Shown: positions 15,431-24,047 of the stretch, piece by piece
Layout: each line of letters opens with the position of its first letter
How positions within the stretch are numbered: position 1 is the first letter of the stretch
The notes under the pieces: generated by a model
The model's database searches: none
Told to the model about the DNA's origin: nothing
The model's input: the letters and a program-made list of their open reading frames with translations, nothing else
Origin: Kitasatospora papulosa
GTDB lineage: Bacteria; Actinomycetota; Actinomycetes; Streptomycetales; Streptomycetaceae
DNA length: 64,000 bases
Direction: 5' to 3'
NCBI RefSeq assembly: GCF_000717245.1
Contig: NZ_JNYQ01000004.1
Span: 248,001-312,000, forward strand
Made by a program: the position numbers and the translations under genes

Positions 15431-16390
15431 TCAGCCGAGCCGGCGGACGGGCTCTCCGTCGAGGTAGGCCCGGATGTCCTGGACGGCGTCACCGTAGTAC
15501 GCGGCGTAGTTGGCCCGCGAGACGTAGCCCAGGTGGGGTGTGGCCAGGAGGCGCGGGGCGCTGCGCATCGGATGGTCGGCCGGGAGGGGTTCGACGTCGA
15601 AGACGTCGACGCCCGCGCCCGCGATGGCTCCTCGGCGCAGGACGTCGAGGAGCGCGTCCTGGTCGACGATCGCCGCCCGCGAGGTGTTGACGAGATAGCT
15701 GCCGGGACGCATCAGCCCGAGCTCCTTCGCGCCGAGCAGTCCACGGGTACGGTCGCTGAGCACCAGGTGGACGGAGACGAAGTCGCTGGTCTCCAGGAGC
15801 TCTTCCTTCGAGGCGAGGAATCCGGCCCCGGCCTCCTCGGCCCGCTCAGGTGTCAGGTTCCGGCTCCAGGCCACCACGTCCATGCCGAAGGCGCGGCCGA
15901 CCGCGGCGACCCTGCCACCGATCTTGCCCAGTCCCAGGATCCCGAGCCTGCGCCCGTGCAGGTCGGCACCGACGGTGGACTGCCAAGGACCGCCCTCGCG
16001 CAGGGCGTTGGCCTCGGTGACGATCCCGCGCGCCAGTCCGAGCAGCAGCGCCCAGGTGAGTTCGACGGGCGGGGTGGCCGTGCTGGCGGTACCGCAGACG
16101 GTGACCCCGTGCCGTTCGGCCGCGGCGTAGTCGATCGAGGTGTTGCGCATGCCGGAGGCGACGAGCAGGCGGAGTCGCGGCAGCCGTTCGATCAGCGTCG
16201 CGGGAAACGGCACGCGCTCCCTGAGCGTGACGACAATGTCGAACTCCGAGAGCCGCGAGACCAGTTCGTCCTCGGTGGCACAGTGGTCGGCGAAACCGAC
16301 CACGTCGATGTCGTCGGCGACGGGCGACCAGTCGGCGGCGGTGCCCGCCACGGACTGGTAGTCGTCGAGCACGGCGCAGCGGAGCTTCAT
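15431..16390 (-). CDS. D-2-hydroxyacid dehydrogenase family protein
   Basis: NAD(P)-dependent oxidoreductase of 319 residues from the formate/glycerate dehydrogenase family. The Rossmann motif is GLGKIGGRVA. The catalytic trio is seen as Arg in NTSRAAIVD, Glu in DVFDVEPLP and His in TPHLGYVS. It is complete, with a normal start (MKLRCAVLDD). The substrate cannot be predicted. It is flanked by the FGE-like pair downstream and the NERD gene upstream, with gaps above 80 nt, so it is probably a single-gene unit. Confidence 0.9.
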   Translation of the reverse strand: MKLRCAVLDDYQSVAGTAADWSPVADDIDVVGFADHCATEDELVSRLSEFDIVVTLRERVPFPATLIERLPRLRLLVASGMRNTSIDYAAAERHGVTVCGTASTATPPVELTWALLLGLARGIVTEANALREGGPWQSTVGADLHGRRLGILGLGKIGGRVAAVGRAFGMDVVAWSRNLTPERAEEAGAGFLASKEELLETSDFVSVHLVLSDRTRGLLGAKELGLMRPGSYLVNTSRAAIVDQDALLDVLRRGAIAGAGVDVFDVEPLPADHPMRSAPRLLATPHLGYVSRANYAAYYGDAVQDIRAYLDGEPVRRLG

Positions 16391-16473
16391 GGTGTCCTGC
16401 CCTTCGGCGGCACGGTACGGACACTGCGCGGCAGCGCGGCAGCACCGGGAAATCTACCGGCCGTGCACGGGGC

Positions 16474-17628
16474 TCACGCCTCCAGCCAGGCCTCCGCGTT
16501 CCGGGCGACGTCGTAGACGCGCTCCACCTGGGTGGCGGTGAGCACGCCCGCGAGGGGAGCCAGGGCGGACACCTCGCGCTCCCGGTAGACGCTCACACCG
16601 GCCGGGACCGCGACCACCTCCAGTGCGGTGACCCCGGTGAGGACCAGTACGGTCTGCACGGGTACGTCGAAGGCGCAGTACGCCTCCAGCGCCTCCCGGG
16701 CCCGCCGGGCGCCCGGCCTGCCGTCGAGCTCGTACGGCTGCGGGGCCTCGTCGTCGACCCGCAGGGTGCCGTCCTCGATCCGCACCGACGCGCCGGGGCG
16801 GTGCTCGGTGCTCACGGCGAACACCCCGCCGGGCCCGATGAGCAGATGCCCGATCTCCGTGCCGTCCGGCAGGGGCACGGAGTGCAGCACCCTCCAGCCG
16901 TGCCGGGTGAGGCGCTTGAGCTCCGCGCCGACCCGCCGCTCCCCCGCGAGGGCGCCGCGCCGTGGATCCGTGTCCTTGTGCCGCCGTAGCGCGCCGGTGG
17001 CCACCCGCACGAACGCCCCGGCACCGGTCTCGCCGAGCTGCTCCCGGAGCTGGTTCCCGGGACGCCGCTGGGAGAGGTCGTTCGCGGGGGTCAGCGCGGG
17101 CAGGACGGCCGGCCGCCGCATCGTCACCGGCGCGGCCCCGGGTTCGGGCCGCGGGCCCGACTCCGGCGCGGGCTCCGGCTCCGGTCCCGGCTCCGGCTCT
17201 GCCTCCCGACCGGCCACCGGCTCGGAGACGGCCGGAAGCGCGGCCGTCTGCTCGGGTGCGGCCCTGCGCGCGGCCGCCGGTTGCGGCGCCTCGGCGGGCT
17301 CGGGCACCGGCACCTGCGCGTCGGGGGCGTCGGGTAAGGGGCCGGGCTCCTTCGCCGCGCCGCGCCTCCGCAGGCCTCTCATCGGCGGGATGCGCGGTAC
17401 CGGCGGCGGGCCGGGCGGCACGGTCGGCGCCTCCTCACCGACCAGGGCCGGAAGGTCCGGGACCTGCCGTGCGAGCGCGTCGGTCACCGCGTCCCGGTAG
17501 CGCGGGTGCAGGACCGTGATGGTGCCGCTGCCCCGGTCCGCCCAGCCGATCGCGGTGCCGTCCGGCAGGTTCACGTAGAGCCGGTCGTGCCCGAAGAGCT
17601 GCCATGACGTGACCTTGAGATCCTGCAT
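16474..17628 (-). CDS. NERD (nuclease-related domain) protein
   Basis: 384 residues. A short N-terminal region (MQDLKVTSWQLFGHDRLYVN) is followed by a disordered Pro/Glu/Ala-rich linker (about 70-190) and a C-terminal NERD domain opening GERRVGAELKRL and continuing with GHLLIGPGGVFAV. NERD is a restriction-endonuclease-like fold often found in bacterial signalling or defence proteins, and its activity here is untested. The start is the ATG at 17628, preceded by AGAGGGGG; the frame could extend six codons upstream. No membrane segment is seen. Confidence 0.82.
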   Translation of the reverse strand: MQDLKVTSWQLFGHDRLYVNLPDGTAIGWADRGSGTITVLHPRYRDAVTDALARQVPDLPALVGEEAPTVPPGPPPVPRIPPMRGLRRRGAAKEPGPLPDAPDAQVPVPEPAEAPQPAAARRAAPEQTAALPAVSEPVAGREAEPEPGPEPEPAPESGPRPEPGAAPVTMRRPAVLPALTPANDLSQRRPGNQLREQLGETGAGAFVRVATGALRRHKDTDPRRGALAGERRVGAELKRLTRHGWRVLHSVPLPDGTEIGHLLIGPGGVFAVSTEHRPGASVRIEDGTLRVDDEAPQPYELDGRPGARRAREALEAYCAFDVPVQTVLVLTGVTALEVVAVPAGVSVYREREVSALAPLAGVLTATQVERVYDVARNAEAWLEA

Positions 17629-18142
17629 CGTGCCCCCTCTGTTCACCCCTCCGGCATCCTTGCTCCCCCAGCCTGCGCGACGGGCCGTCCCGCCGCACAG
17701 GGCGCAGAGCGGGCGCGCGGAGTCGGGATCACGGCGTTCCGGAGCGGTCCGGGCCCTGTGTGCCCCGGACTGCTCCGGTGCCCCGGCCGGACCGGGGGAG
17801 GCCTGGCGCCGGACAGGCGTCCATCATCACCCTCGCTTCGTCCCCGGCCCCGGAAACGGCCGTTTCGTCACCTGTACGAGCGGTATCGACCACAAGACCG
17901 GTCCCCCGGGCGGCCTCCCCGCGTCCCCGCAGTCCAGGTCCAAGGCCGCTGAACCACCCGCAGGCCGCAGCGCGCTCTCCGCGGCCTGCGGCCGCGCGAC
18001 CGCTCCCCGACGGATCCGCCTCATCCGCCTCATCCGCACCATCTCGCGCCAATGCCGCACGGACGCCCCACGGACGCGTGAACACGCACGAAACCGGGCA
18101 GCTTCCCGGTGACCTGATGAGGTTCGGCGGTGGGGGGCCGTG
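17629..18142. other. Gene-free divergent intergenic region
   Basis: About 510 nt between two divergent genes. No open frame in it has believable composition. It holds a perfect 9-bp inverted repeat (GCAGGCCGC/GCGGCCTGC, 17960-17989) and a short direct repeat of CATCCGCCT near 18018-18040. It should contain the promoters of both neighbours, but I could not assign them. Confidence 0.5.
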
Positions 18143-19807
18143 ATGGAGTCACGCGAGCAGTCGGATGCACCGGAGCCCAGACCCGGCACCGGGTGGGAGA
18201 CCGTGCCGGACGGCTCCTGGGGGGCCGTCCCGCCACCTCCTCCCACCCGGCCCCCGACGGCCGGTCCGCCGCCGCCCGGTGGCGTGCTGCGGGCCGTCGC
18301 CGCCGGACTGCTCGGCCTCTCCGGCCTGGGGCTCGGCCACGTCCTGGTGGGCCGTTGGGGCAGGGCCGCGGTGAGCTGGGCGGCGACGGCCGCCCTCCTG
18401 CTCGTCGCACTGCCGGCGGACCCGGACGGGGTGCCCGCCGCGCTGGTCGCCGGCTACCTCGTGCTGCTGGTGCTCGCCGCGGCCGACGCGGCCCGCATAG
18501 CCCGGCGTACGGAGTTCCGTCCGTGGTCCCGGCCCGCCCTGGCGGCGGCCCTCGGGCTGCTCCTGCTGGGCATACCGGTCGCGGGCACCGCCGCGTACGG
18601 ATCCGCGCGGGACGAAGCCGTGGAACAGGCGCTGCTCGGCCGGCTGGAGAAGGGCGACGATCTGGTCACGAAGGCCGCGGAGAGCCCGTTCCCCCTCTCC
18701 GAACCGGACTTCCGCCACGCGCTCACGCTCTACCGGGAGCTGGCCGAGGACCACGCCGGTTCACGCGCCGCCGCCCGGGTGCCGGGACGGCTGAAGGACT
18801 ACTACGCCGCCGTGGCCTCGCCGTACCGCGCGAAGAAGCACTGCGAGGCGGTCGATCCCCTCACCTATCTGCGCACGCTCCGCGGCACGGTGGACCGGAA
18901 GCTGCTCGGCGACCTCGCGGGCTGGCCCGACGCCCCGCTCGCGGAGTCGCTGTACGGCTGCGGCGTCTCCCGGCTGGACGGCACGGGCACGGATTCCGGC
19001 GCGGAGGAGCTGGGCACCCTGCTGCGTACGTTCCCGGACACCCCGCAGGCGGAGCAGGTCGGCCCGGCCGTCAGCGCGACGATCGAGCGCCAGGTGGCCG
19101 GTCTCAAGGGCGCGGAGCCCTGCACCGTGACCGACCAGCTGCGCCGGACGAGCACCCTGGTGGACGGCCTCCCCCCGTCCTCCGTGCCCTCCCTCGCACC
19201 GCAGGCCGCCGCGGGCGTACGGGACGGCGTGTACGCCTGCGGCGTGGACGAGTTCAAGGACAAGAAGTTCGCCGACGCCCGGCAGACCCTGACGGACTTC
19301 GCGGACACCTACACGCAGGACGGACGCCGGCGGCACGCCCTGGACATCGCCGTCGCGGCCGAGATAGCCGAGGTCCGGCCCTCGGCCGGAAAGCGGCTGC
19401 CCGGAAGCGGGAAGCCGGGCGGCGTCCGTATGGAGCTCGTCGTCAGCAACGGCGCCCCCAACGACGTGGAGGTGCTCTACACGGGTCCGGTCACCGGCAC
19501 GGTGAAGCTGAAGGCGTGCGGAAGCTGCGCGCGGTTCAGCAGCGAGGCCACGGGTGCGGCGGGCGCCTGCCGGGCGAATGGCACGTCGTACCCGAAGGCA
19601 CGCCTGCGGCTCCCCGCCGGCGAATACCACTTCCTGTACAAGCACGGCACGGGAGCGTCCTCCGCCGTCGACAGCTACGCCTCGGGATCCAGCGTCAAAC
19701 CCGGCTACTCGTACACGAGTTGCACCTACGTCGTCGAGAGGGATCCTTACGGCCTGGACCTTCCCACGCTGCCGGACCTGCTGAAGCCGACGTCCGCCCT
19801 CCGATGA
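18143..19807 (+). CDS. Membrane protein with large extracytoplasmic domain, function unknown
   Basis: 554 residues. A Pro-rich cytoplasmic N-terminus (about 1-45) leads into three hydrophobic segments near residues 47-65, 72-118 and 131-152. A large polar domain of about 400 residues follows. This domain contains TPR-like alpha-helical stretches (FADARQTLTDFADTYTQDGRRR) and several Cys, including CGSCARF and CTYVVE near the end, that may form disulfides outside the cell. The start is an ATG at 18143, with an overlapping GTG one codon earlier behind GGGGGG. I do not recognise a family. It converges on ku across a shared hairpin. Confidence 0.8.
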   Translation: MESREQSDAPEPRPGTGWETVPDGSWGAVPPPPPTRPPTAGPPPPGGVLRAVAAGLLGLSGLGLGHVLVGRWGRAAVSWAATAALLLVALPADPDGVPAALVAGYLVLLVLAAADAARIARRTEFRPWSRPALAAALGLLLLGIPVAGTAAYGSARDEAVEQALLGRLEKGDDLVTKAAESPFPLSEPDFRHALTLYRELAEDHAGSRAAARVPGRLKDYYAAVASPYRAKKHCEAVDPLTYLRTLRGTVDRKLLGDLAGWPDAPLAESLYGCGVSRLDGTGTDSGAEELGTLLRTFPDTPQAEQVGPAVSATIERQVAGLKGAEPCTVTDQLRRTSTLVDGLPPSSVPSLAPQAAAGVRDGVYACGVDEFKDKKFADARQTLTDFADTYTQDGRRRHALDIAVAAEIAEVRPSAGKRLPGSGKPGGVRMELVVSNGAPNDVEVLYTGPVTGTVKLKACGSCARFSSEATGAAGACRANGTSYPKARLRLPAGEYHFLYKHGTGASSAVDSYASGSSVKPGYSYTSCTYVVERDPYGLDLPTLPDLLKPTSALR

Positions 19808-19812
19808 ACCCC

Positions 19813-19844
19813 CTCCGCCTGACGCGGCCACGCGTCAGGCGGAG
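19813..19844. terminator. Bidirectional hairpin overlapping the ku stop codon
   Basis: A perfect 14-bp stem (CTCCGCCTGACGCG / CGCGTCAGGCGGAG) with a GCCA loop between two convergent genes. Its right arm includes the last codons and stop of ku (TGA at 19837-19835), so coding sequence and terminator are shared. Confidence 0.8.
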
Positions 19845-20965
19845 GTGCGCTTCCGTGCGCCCCGGGAGGTCTTCGCGGTGGCCTTCGTCGCCGCCTTCTT
19901 CGCCGTGGTCTTTTTCGCCGTGGCCTTCTTCGCCGTTGTCTGCTTCGCGGGCTGCTTGCCGGCCTTCGGGCTCTTCGCGGCCGGTGCCTTCGCCGCCGTC
20001 CCGCTCGCGGACGTCTTCCCGGCAGCCGCCTTGCTCGCGGCCGCCTTGTCCGTGGACGTCCTGCCGGCGGCCGTCTTCCCCGGCCCCGTCCTCCTGGCCG
20101 GGGCCTTCTTCGAGGCCGCCCCGGACCTCTTCGCACCGCCGCCTCCGCCCGACCCGATGGGGTGGACGTCCGCGACCCCGCCGTCCTCCCCGTGGGACTC
20201 CTCCGCCGCCCGGACGCTGTTCTCCAGCGCCGCCATCAGGTCGATCACCTTGCCCTCGGGTTCCTCGGCCGCCTCCCGGGTGACGGGCTCCCCGGCCGCC
20301 TTCGCCGCGACGAGTTCCTCGACCGCCTCGCGGTAGTCGTCGTGGAGCGTCTCCAGGTCGGCGTCGCCGAGGGTGTTCATCAGCGCGTCCGCCAGGTCCA
20401 GTTCCGCGTCGCGGACCTTGACGTCCGCGTCGGGGGCGACGCCCTCGGGGGCGCGGATCTCGTCCGGCCACAGCAGGCCGTGCATCGCGATCACGTCGTC
20501 GACCACCCGCAGCATGCCGAGCCGTTCCCGCCCGCGCAGCGCGTACTTCGCGACGGCCACCCTGCCGCTGCGCCTGAGGGCCTCGCGCAGCAGGGCGTAC
20601 GGCTTGGCGGCCGGGACACCGTTGGCCGAGAGGTAGTACGCCGAATCCAGCTGGAGGGGGTCGATGGCCGAGGCCGGCACGAAGCCCTCGATCTCGATCG
20701 TCCTGGCGGTCGGGAGCGGCAGCGAGGCGAGGTCCTCGTCGGTCACGGGGATCACCGAGCCGTCGGCGTCCTCGTACGCCTTGACGGTCTCGGAGGCCGG
20801 TACCTCCTCCTCGTCGAGTTCGCAGACCTTGTGGTACCGGATCCGGCCGCCGTCGGAGAGGTGGATCTGCCGGAAGGAGATCGAGTGGTTCTCGGTGGCG
20901 TTCATCAGCTTGACCGGAATGCTGACCAGGCCGAACGCGATGGAGCCGTTCCAGATGGACCTCAC
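19835..20965 (-). CDS. ku: Ku protein, non-homologous end joining
   Basis: Bacterial Ku homodimer subunit, 376 residues. It binds DNA ends and recruits the LigD/polymerase machinery. The Ku core (about 1-265) opens SIWNGSIAFGLVSIPVKL and includes YYLSANGVPAAKPYALLREAL. The C-terminal tail (about 266-376) is a long Lys/Ala/Thr-rich low-complexity tract (KKATAKK type), as seen in extended Ku proteins of actinobacteria, where it adds DNA binding. It starts at a GTG at 20965, divergent from a LigD-type polymerase gene, forming a compact NHEJ locus. Confidence 0.95.
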   Translation of the reverse strand: MRSIWNGSIAFGLVSIPVKLMNATENHSISFRQIHLSDGGRIRYHKVCELDEEEVPASETVKAYEDADGSVIPVTDEDLASLPLPTARTIEIEGFVPASAIDPLQLDSAYYLSANGVPAAKPYALLREALRRSGRVAVAKYALRGRERLGMLRVVDDVIAMHGLLWPDEIRAPEGVAPDADVKVRDAELDLADALMNTLGDADLETLHDDYREAVEELVAAKAAGEPVTREAAEEPEGKVIDLMAALENSVRAAEESHGEDGGVADVHPIGSGGGGGAKRSGAASKKAPARRTGPGKTAAGRTSTDKAAASKAAAGKTSASGTAAKAPAAKSPKAGKQPAKQTTAKKATAKKTTAKKAATKATAKTSRGARKRTSA

Positions 20966-20991
20966 GGTTCACCCCTCACACCCGAAATGAC

Positions 20992-21003
20992 CGCATATAT
21001 GCG
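20992..21003. promoter_or_regulatory. 12-bp palindrome between ku and ligD-Pol
   Basis: CGCATATATGCG, a perfect palindrome, lies in the 59-nt divergent promoter gap. It may be an operator or simply contain back-to-back -10 elements. The neighbouring ligD start has no Shine-Dalgarno, so its mRNA may have a very short leader. Confidence 0.45.
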
Positions 21004-21024
21004 ATTTCATGTGATTCTTATCGT

Positions 21025-21918
21025 ATGACGCCGATCACGGAGGTGGAGGGGCGGCGCCTGACGCTCAGCAATCTCGACAAGGTGCTGTATCCGGCCACCG
21101 GGACGACCAAGGGCGAGGTGCTGCACTACTACGCGGCCACGGCGGCGCGGGTCATGCTGCCGCACCTGCGGGACCGCCCGCTGTCGTTCCTGCGGTATCC
21201 GGACGGCCCCGAGGGGCTGCGCTTCTTCACCAAGAACCCGCCGCCCGGTACACCCGACTGGGTGCGCACCGCCCCGGTGCCCCGCAGTGACGACCCCGGC
21301 GCCCGGCAGGTCCTCGCCCAGGACCTGCCGTCGCTGATGTGGGCGGCGAACCTGGTGGTGGAGTTCCACACCCACCAGTGGCGGCAGGACTCCCCCGCCG
21401 TGGCCGACCGGATGGTGTTCGACCTGGACCCCGGTCCGCCCGCGGGTGTGGTGGAGTGCTGCGCGGTCGCCCTCTGGCTGCGGGAGCGGCTGGCCGGGGA
21501 CGGGCTGTCCGCGTACGGGAAGACCTCCGGCTCCAAGGGGCTCCATCTGCTCGTCCCCCTGGAGCCGACCCCCTCCGGGAAGGTGACGGCGTACGCGAAG
21601 AAGCTCGCGGTCGAGGCACAGGGCGCGCTGCCCGAACTGGCCGTGCACCGGATGACGCGCGCGCTGCGCCCGGGGAAGGTGTTCGTGGATTTCAGCCAGA
21701 ACGCCGCGGCCAAGACGACCGCCGCGCCCTACACCCTGCGGGCGAAGGCCCGCCCGACGGTGTCCGCGCCGGTCACCTGGGAGGAGATCGAGGAGTGCGG
21801 GGCGCCGGACGATCTCGTCCTGCTCGCCGGTGACATGGCCACCCGCCTGGAGCGGCACGGGGATCTCCTCGCTCCGCTGAACGATCCCGGGCAGGCCGGG
21901 GCTCTCCCCGGGGGCTGA
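21025..21918 (+). CDS. LigD-type NHEJ polymerase/primase domain protein
   Basis: Stand-alone polymerase domain of the LigD family (archaeo-eukaryotic primase fold), 297 residues, without ligase or phosphoesterase modules. It begins LTLSNLDKVLYP, typical of this family. The metal-binding DxD is in MVFDLDPG and the third acidic residue in KVFVDFSQN; the SGSKGLH loop contacts nucleotide. It fills gaps with ribo- or deoxynucleotides during Ku-mediated end joining. It is divergent from ku, and the ligase must lie elsewhere. Confidence 0.93.
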   Translation: MTPITEVEGRRLTLSNLDKVLYPATGTTKGEVLHYYAATAARVMLPHLRDRPLSFLRYPDGPEGLRFFTKNPPPGTPDWVRTAPVPRSDDPGARQVLAQDLPSLMWAANLVVEFHTHQWRQDSPAVADRMVFDLDPGPPAGVVECCAVALWLRERLAGDGLSAYGKTSGSKGLHLLVPLEPTPSGKVTAYAKKLAVEAQGALPELAVHRMTRALRPGKVFVDFSQNAAAKTTAAPYTLRAKARPTVSAPVTWEEIEECGAPDDLVLLAGDMATRLERHGDLLAPLNDPGQAGALPGG

Positions 21919-22107
21919 GCCGGGGCGGCGGACATCCGGGCGAAGCCGGGTCGGAGCGGGTGAGCCCGGAACAGCGGGACCCCCGCCGCCCCCTCGTGCG
22001 CCGCATCGAATGTCTGTCGATCCGGCTCACGAAAATCTATGTCGGCGGGGGTAGACATTGGGTGGCGACATGGCTAAGGTTTCTCTCGTAGCCAGAAAGA
22101 CAGCAGA

Positions 22108-22132
22108 GCCCGGCAGAGACGAACTGCCGGGC
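22108..22132 (+). repeat. 9-bp hairpin near the leader start
   Basis: A perfect repeat, GCCCGGCAG / CTGCCGGGC, with the loop AGACGAA. It lies about 600 nt upstream of the HTH gene start. Confidence 0.65.
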
Positions 22133-22652
22133 AGCGGTACCAGCAGTTGCAGTTCGCAGGGCGGTGCGGTGGTGGAGTTTCGAAGCCAGGGTTTTCGCAG
22201 GACGGCGACGGGACTGACGACCGGACCGGGTGGCCCGCAGTCATCAGGGGCGCCGTGAGCAGTACTCAGCAGTGATTTCGAGTGAGCAGTACCTCGGTGA
22301 AGGCGTCGGCTGCGGACGCGCGCACCGGAGGATTCGGCAGTGGCGTTCCGAGCCGGAGCACACGCAGTACGGGCGACGAGGCCGGCTGCCGAGGGGTGGC
22401 GCTGCGACAGGCCGCCGAGCAATGCGCAGGACAGCAGTACGCAAGTGATCCCAGAGGGAAAGGACGGAGGAGCCAGGCGCCATCAGGATCGCCCGGGTGG
22501 AGTGTCGAGCCCGGGTACCGCAGGACATCGATAGTGAGGTGGTCTCCGGTCAAGCAACCGCGATCCCCGCGGCACCGACAGCGTCCAGGTCGGGCCGACG
22601 GACACAGAAGGCCGGCGTAGTAGCAGCCGGCAGATGGTGTAGCAGTTCCTTC

Positions 22653-22684
22653 GGGGCCCGGGTGCCGTACGGCACCCGGGCCCC
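22653..22684 (+). terminator. 32-bp perfect palindrome in front of the HTH gene
   Basis: Two 16-base arms meet at GT|AC, so the RNA can form a stem of about 14 bp with a minimal loop. It ends 26 nt before the ATG at 22711 and 13 nt before its Shine-Dalgarno. It could terminate an upstream small RNA, act as an attenuator, or be a DNA operator. Confidence 0.6.
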
Positions 22685-22710
22685 TCCACGCGTTCCACAG
22701 AGAGGTGCAA

Positions 22711-23046
22711 ATGACAGCAGGCGACTCCTTCGGCCGTCTCGATGACGACGACTATCCCGCCTACACCATGGGTCGGGCCGCCGAGATGCTCGGTACCACG
22801 CAGGGCTTTCTCCGCGCCGTCGGCGAAGCCCGCCTCATCACTCCGCTGCGTTCCGGGGGTGGCCACCGGCGCTACTCCCGCTACCAGTTGCGCATCGCCG
22901 CCCGCGCCCGCGAACTCGTCGACCAGGGCACGCCGATCGAGGCCGCCTGCCGCATCGTCATCCTCGAGGACCAGCTCGAAGAAGCCCAGCGCATCAACGC
23001 CGAATACCGCGCCTCCGCCTCGGACAACCCTCCTGCCGCCGACTGA
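22711..23046 (+). CDS. MerR-type helix-turn-helix DNA-binding protein
   Basis: 111 residues. The winged HTH of the MerR/BldC type spans about 17-60: YTMGRAAEMLGTTQGFLRAV is the helix-turn-helix, and GGHRRYSRYQL is the conserved wing/second-helix motif. A following helix (EAACRIVILEDQLEEAQRIN) resembles the MerR dimerisation coiled coil but is short, and there is no effector domain. Start: ATG at 22711 behind AGAGAGG. It is a single-gene unit with an unusually long structured leader. The target is unknown. Confidence 0.85.
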   Translation: MTAGDSFGRLDDDDYPAYTMGRAAEMLGTTQGFLRAVGEARLITPLRSGGGHRRYSRYQLRIAARARELVDQGTPIEAACRIVILEDQLEEAQRINAEYRASASDNPPAAD

Positions 23047-23328
23047 GGCCGCCCCTCCTGCGCTCGGCGCGCGTCGCGGGCCGGGCTCCGGGTGGGCCGC
23101 CGTACCTCCCCGGTCATGCAGGCCGCGCGGGGTGGTCACACGTCAGGACCACCGCGATCGCAGCGCCGGTGAAGTCCTCCGGGCCATCGCTCGAATCGGC
23201 TTCGGCCGCACCGGTTCGCCCCGGACCGCCGTGCCCGCTCCTGTCTCCACCCGTTCCGGCAGGCCTCCGCGGCTCGGCACCCCCGGTGCCGTCCGACCGA
23301 CGGGCGGGCGCGAGCCGCTACCGGAACA

Positions 23329-23371
23329 GCGGTGAGGGTCCGGCCGGATGTGCCGGCCGGTCCCTCACCGC
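23329..23371. terminator. Bidirectional hairpin between convergent genes
   Basis: Arms GCGGTGAGGG-T-CCGGCCGG and CCGGCCGG-T-CCCTCACCGC form an 18-bp stem with one T-T mismatch and an ATGTG loop. It serves the HTH gene and the 23408-23767 gene. The rest of the 360-nt gap (23047-23407) shows nothing else. Confidence 0.8.
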
Positions 23372-23407
23372 GTTGCCGCGTGGCCCTTCAGCGCGCGGCG
23401 TCGTGTC

Positions 23408-23767
23408 TCACTGGTCGGAGTAGCTGAAATCGCCCGCGGTCCAGGCGCTGACGTCGTCGATCGCCACGCGGTACATCCCGCCCGTCTCCGGGATCCCCAC
23501 CGTGCCCTGCAGAATCCGCGCCACGTGGAAATGCAGATGGGTGGGCGCCTCCTCCCCACGAGGGGCAGCGGTGAAGGCGGCGGAGAATTCGCCGAGCCGG
23601 GCGGAGTCCGCGAGAACCTCGGACACCCGTTGCCTCCAGACGGCCTCGGGAGCGAGCCGCCCCGTGATGACGGCGCCACCGGCGACCACGGTCAGAGTCA
23701 TCTGGTTGCTGTGCCCGGATTCCACCAGGGCCGCTACTTCGACGAGCAGTTGGTCAGGCTTCGACAT
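23408..23767 (-). CDS. Small conserved hypothetical protein
   Basis: 119 residues from the ATG at 23767 (MSKPDQLL); the open frame extends upstream without support. It has a predicted beta-rich core (MTLTVVAGGAVITGRLAP) and a HLHFHVARI segment. There is no signal peptide or membrane helix. It resembles small proteins annotated as gas-vesicle GvpU-like in streptomycetes, but I hold that only weakly. No gas vesicle genes are nearby. No clear Shine-Dalgarno is seen. Confidence 0.65.
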   Translation of the reverse strand: MSKPDQLLVEVAALVESGHSNQMTLTVVAGGAVITGRLAPEAVWRQRVSEVLADSARLGEFSAAFTAAPRGEEAPTHLHFHVARILQGTVGIPETGGMYRVAIDDVSAWTAGDFSYSDQ

Positions 23768-24047
23768 GAGAAGCGATTTTAGCCAATGCCTTCGGTCCGC
23801 CCAGACGGAGGCACCGGTGCGACATGCAGGATCGATCTGTGCGGTGGAGGGCTGCGCGGGCCGCACCGGTCCTTCGTCGCCCGGCTGACCTGCGCCACGC
23901 ACCCGCGACGTCGAGGAAGAAACGACGGGGAGGGTGGAACGCCCCGGCCGTGGTGCACACTCTGCGCAGGCACCGCGTCGCCGGCACGCGCCGTACCGGA
24001 GACGTGGTGAGAGGGCACGGGCAGGGAAGTCACGGGGAGGGTCTGGC

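Larger units (their letters stand above)
21919..22710 (+). promoter_or_regulatory. Long structured leader / possible small RNA upstream of the MerR-type HTH gene
   Basis: About 790 nt with no credible protein gene; short frames here have poor composition and no good starts. The stretch is less GC-rich than its neighbours and full of structure: a 9-bp hairpin at 22108-22132, four copies of GCAGTAC (22259-22265, 22286-22292, 22364-22370, 22434-22440) and a 32-bp perfect palindrome at 22653-22684, 26 nt before the start codon. It may be a long 5' UTR, or a separate small RNA ended by the palindrome. Promoter position unknown. Confidence 0.5.

Noticed and set aside
17729..18085. 118-codon frame in the NERD/membrane-protein gap
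   Set aside because: Low-complexity residues and no plausible start signal.
22027..22422. 131-codon minus-strand frame in the HTH leader
   Set aside because: No ribosome-binding site, unusual composition, and it overlaps conserved-looking RNA structure.
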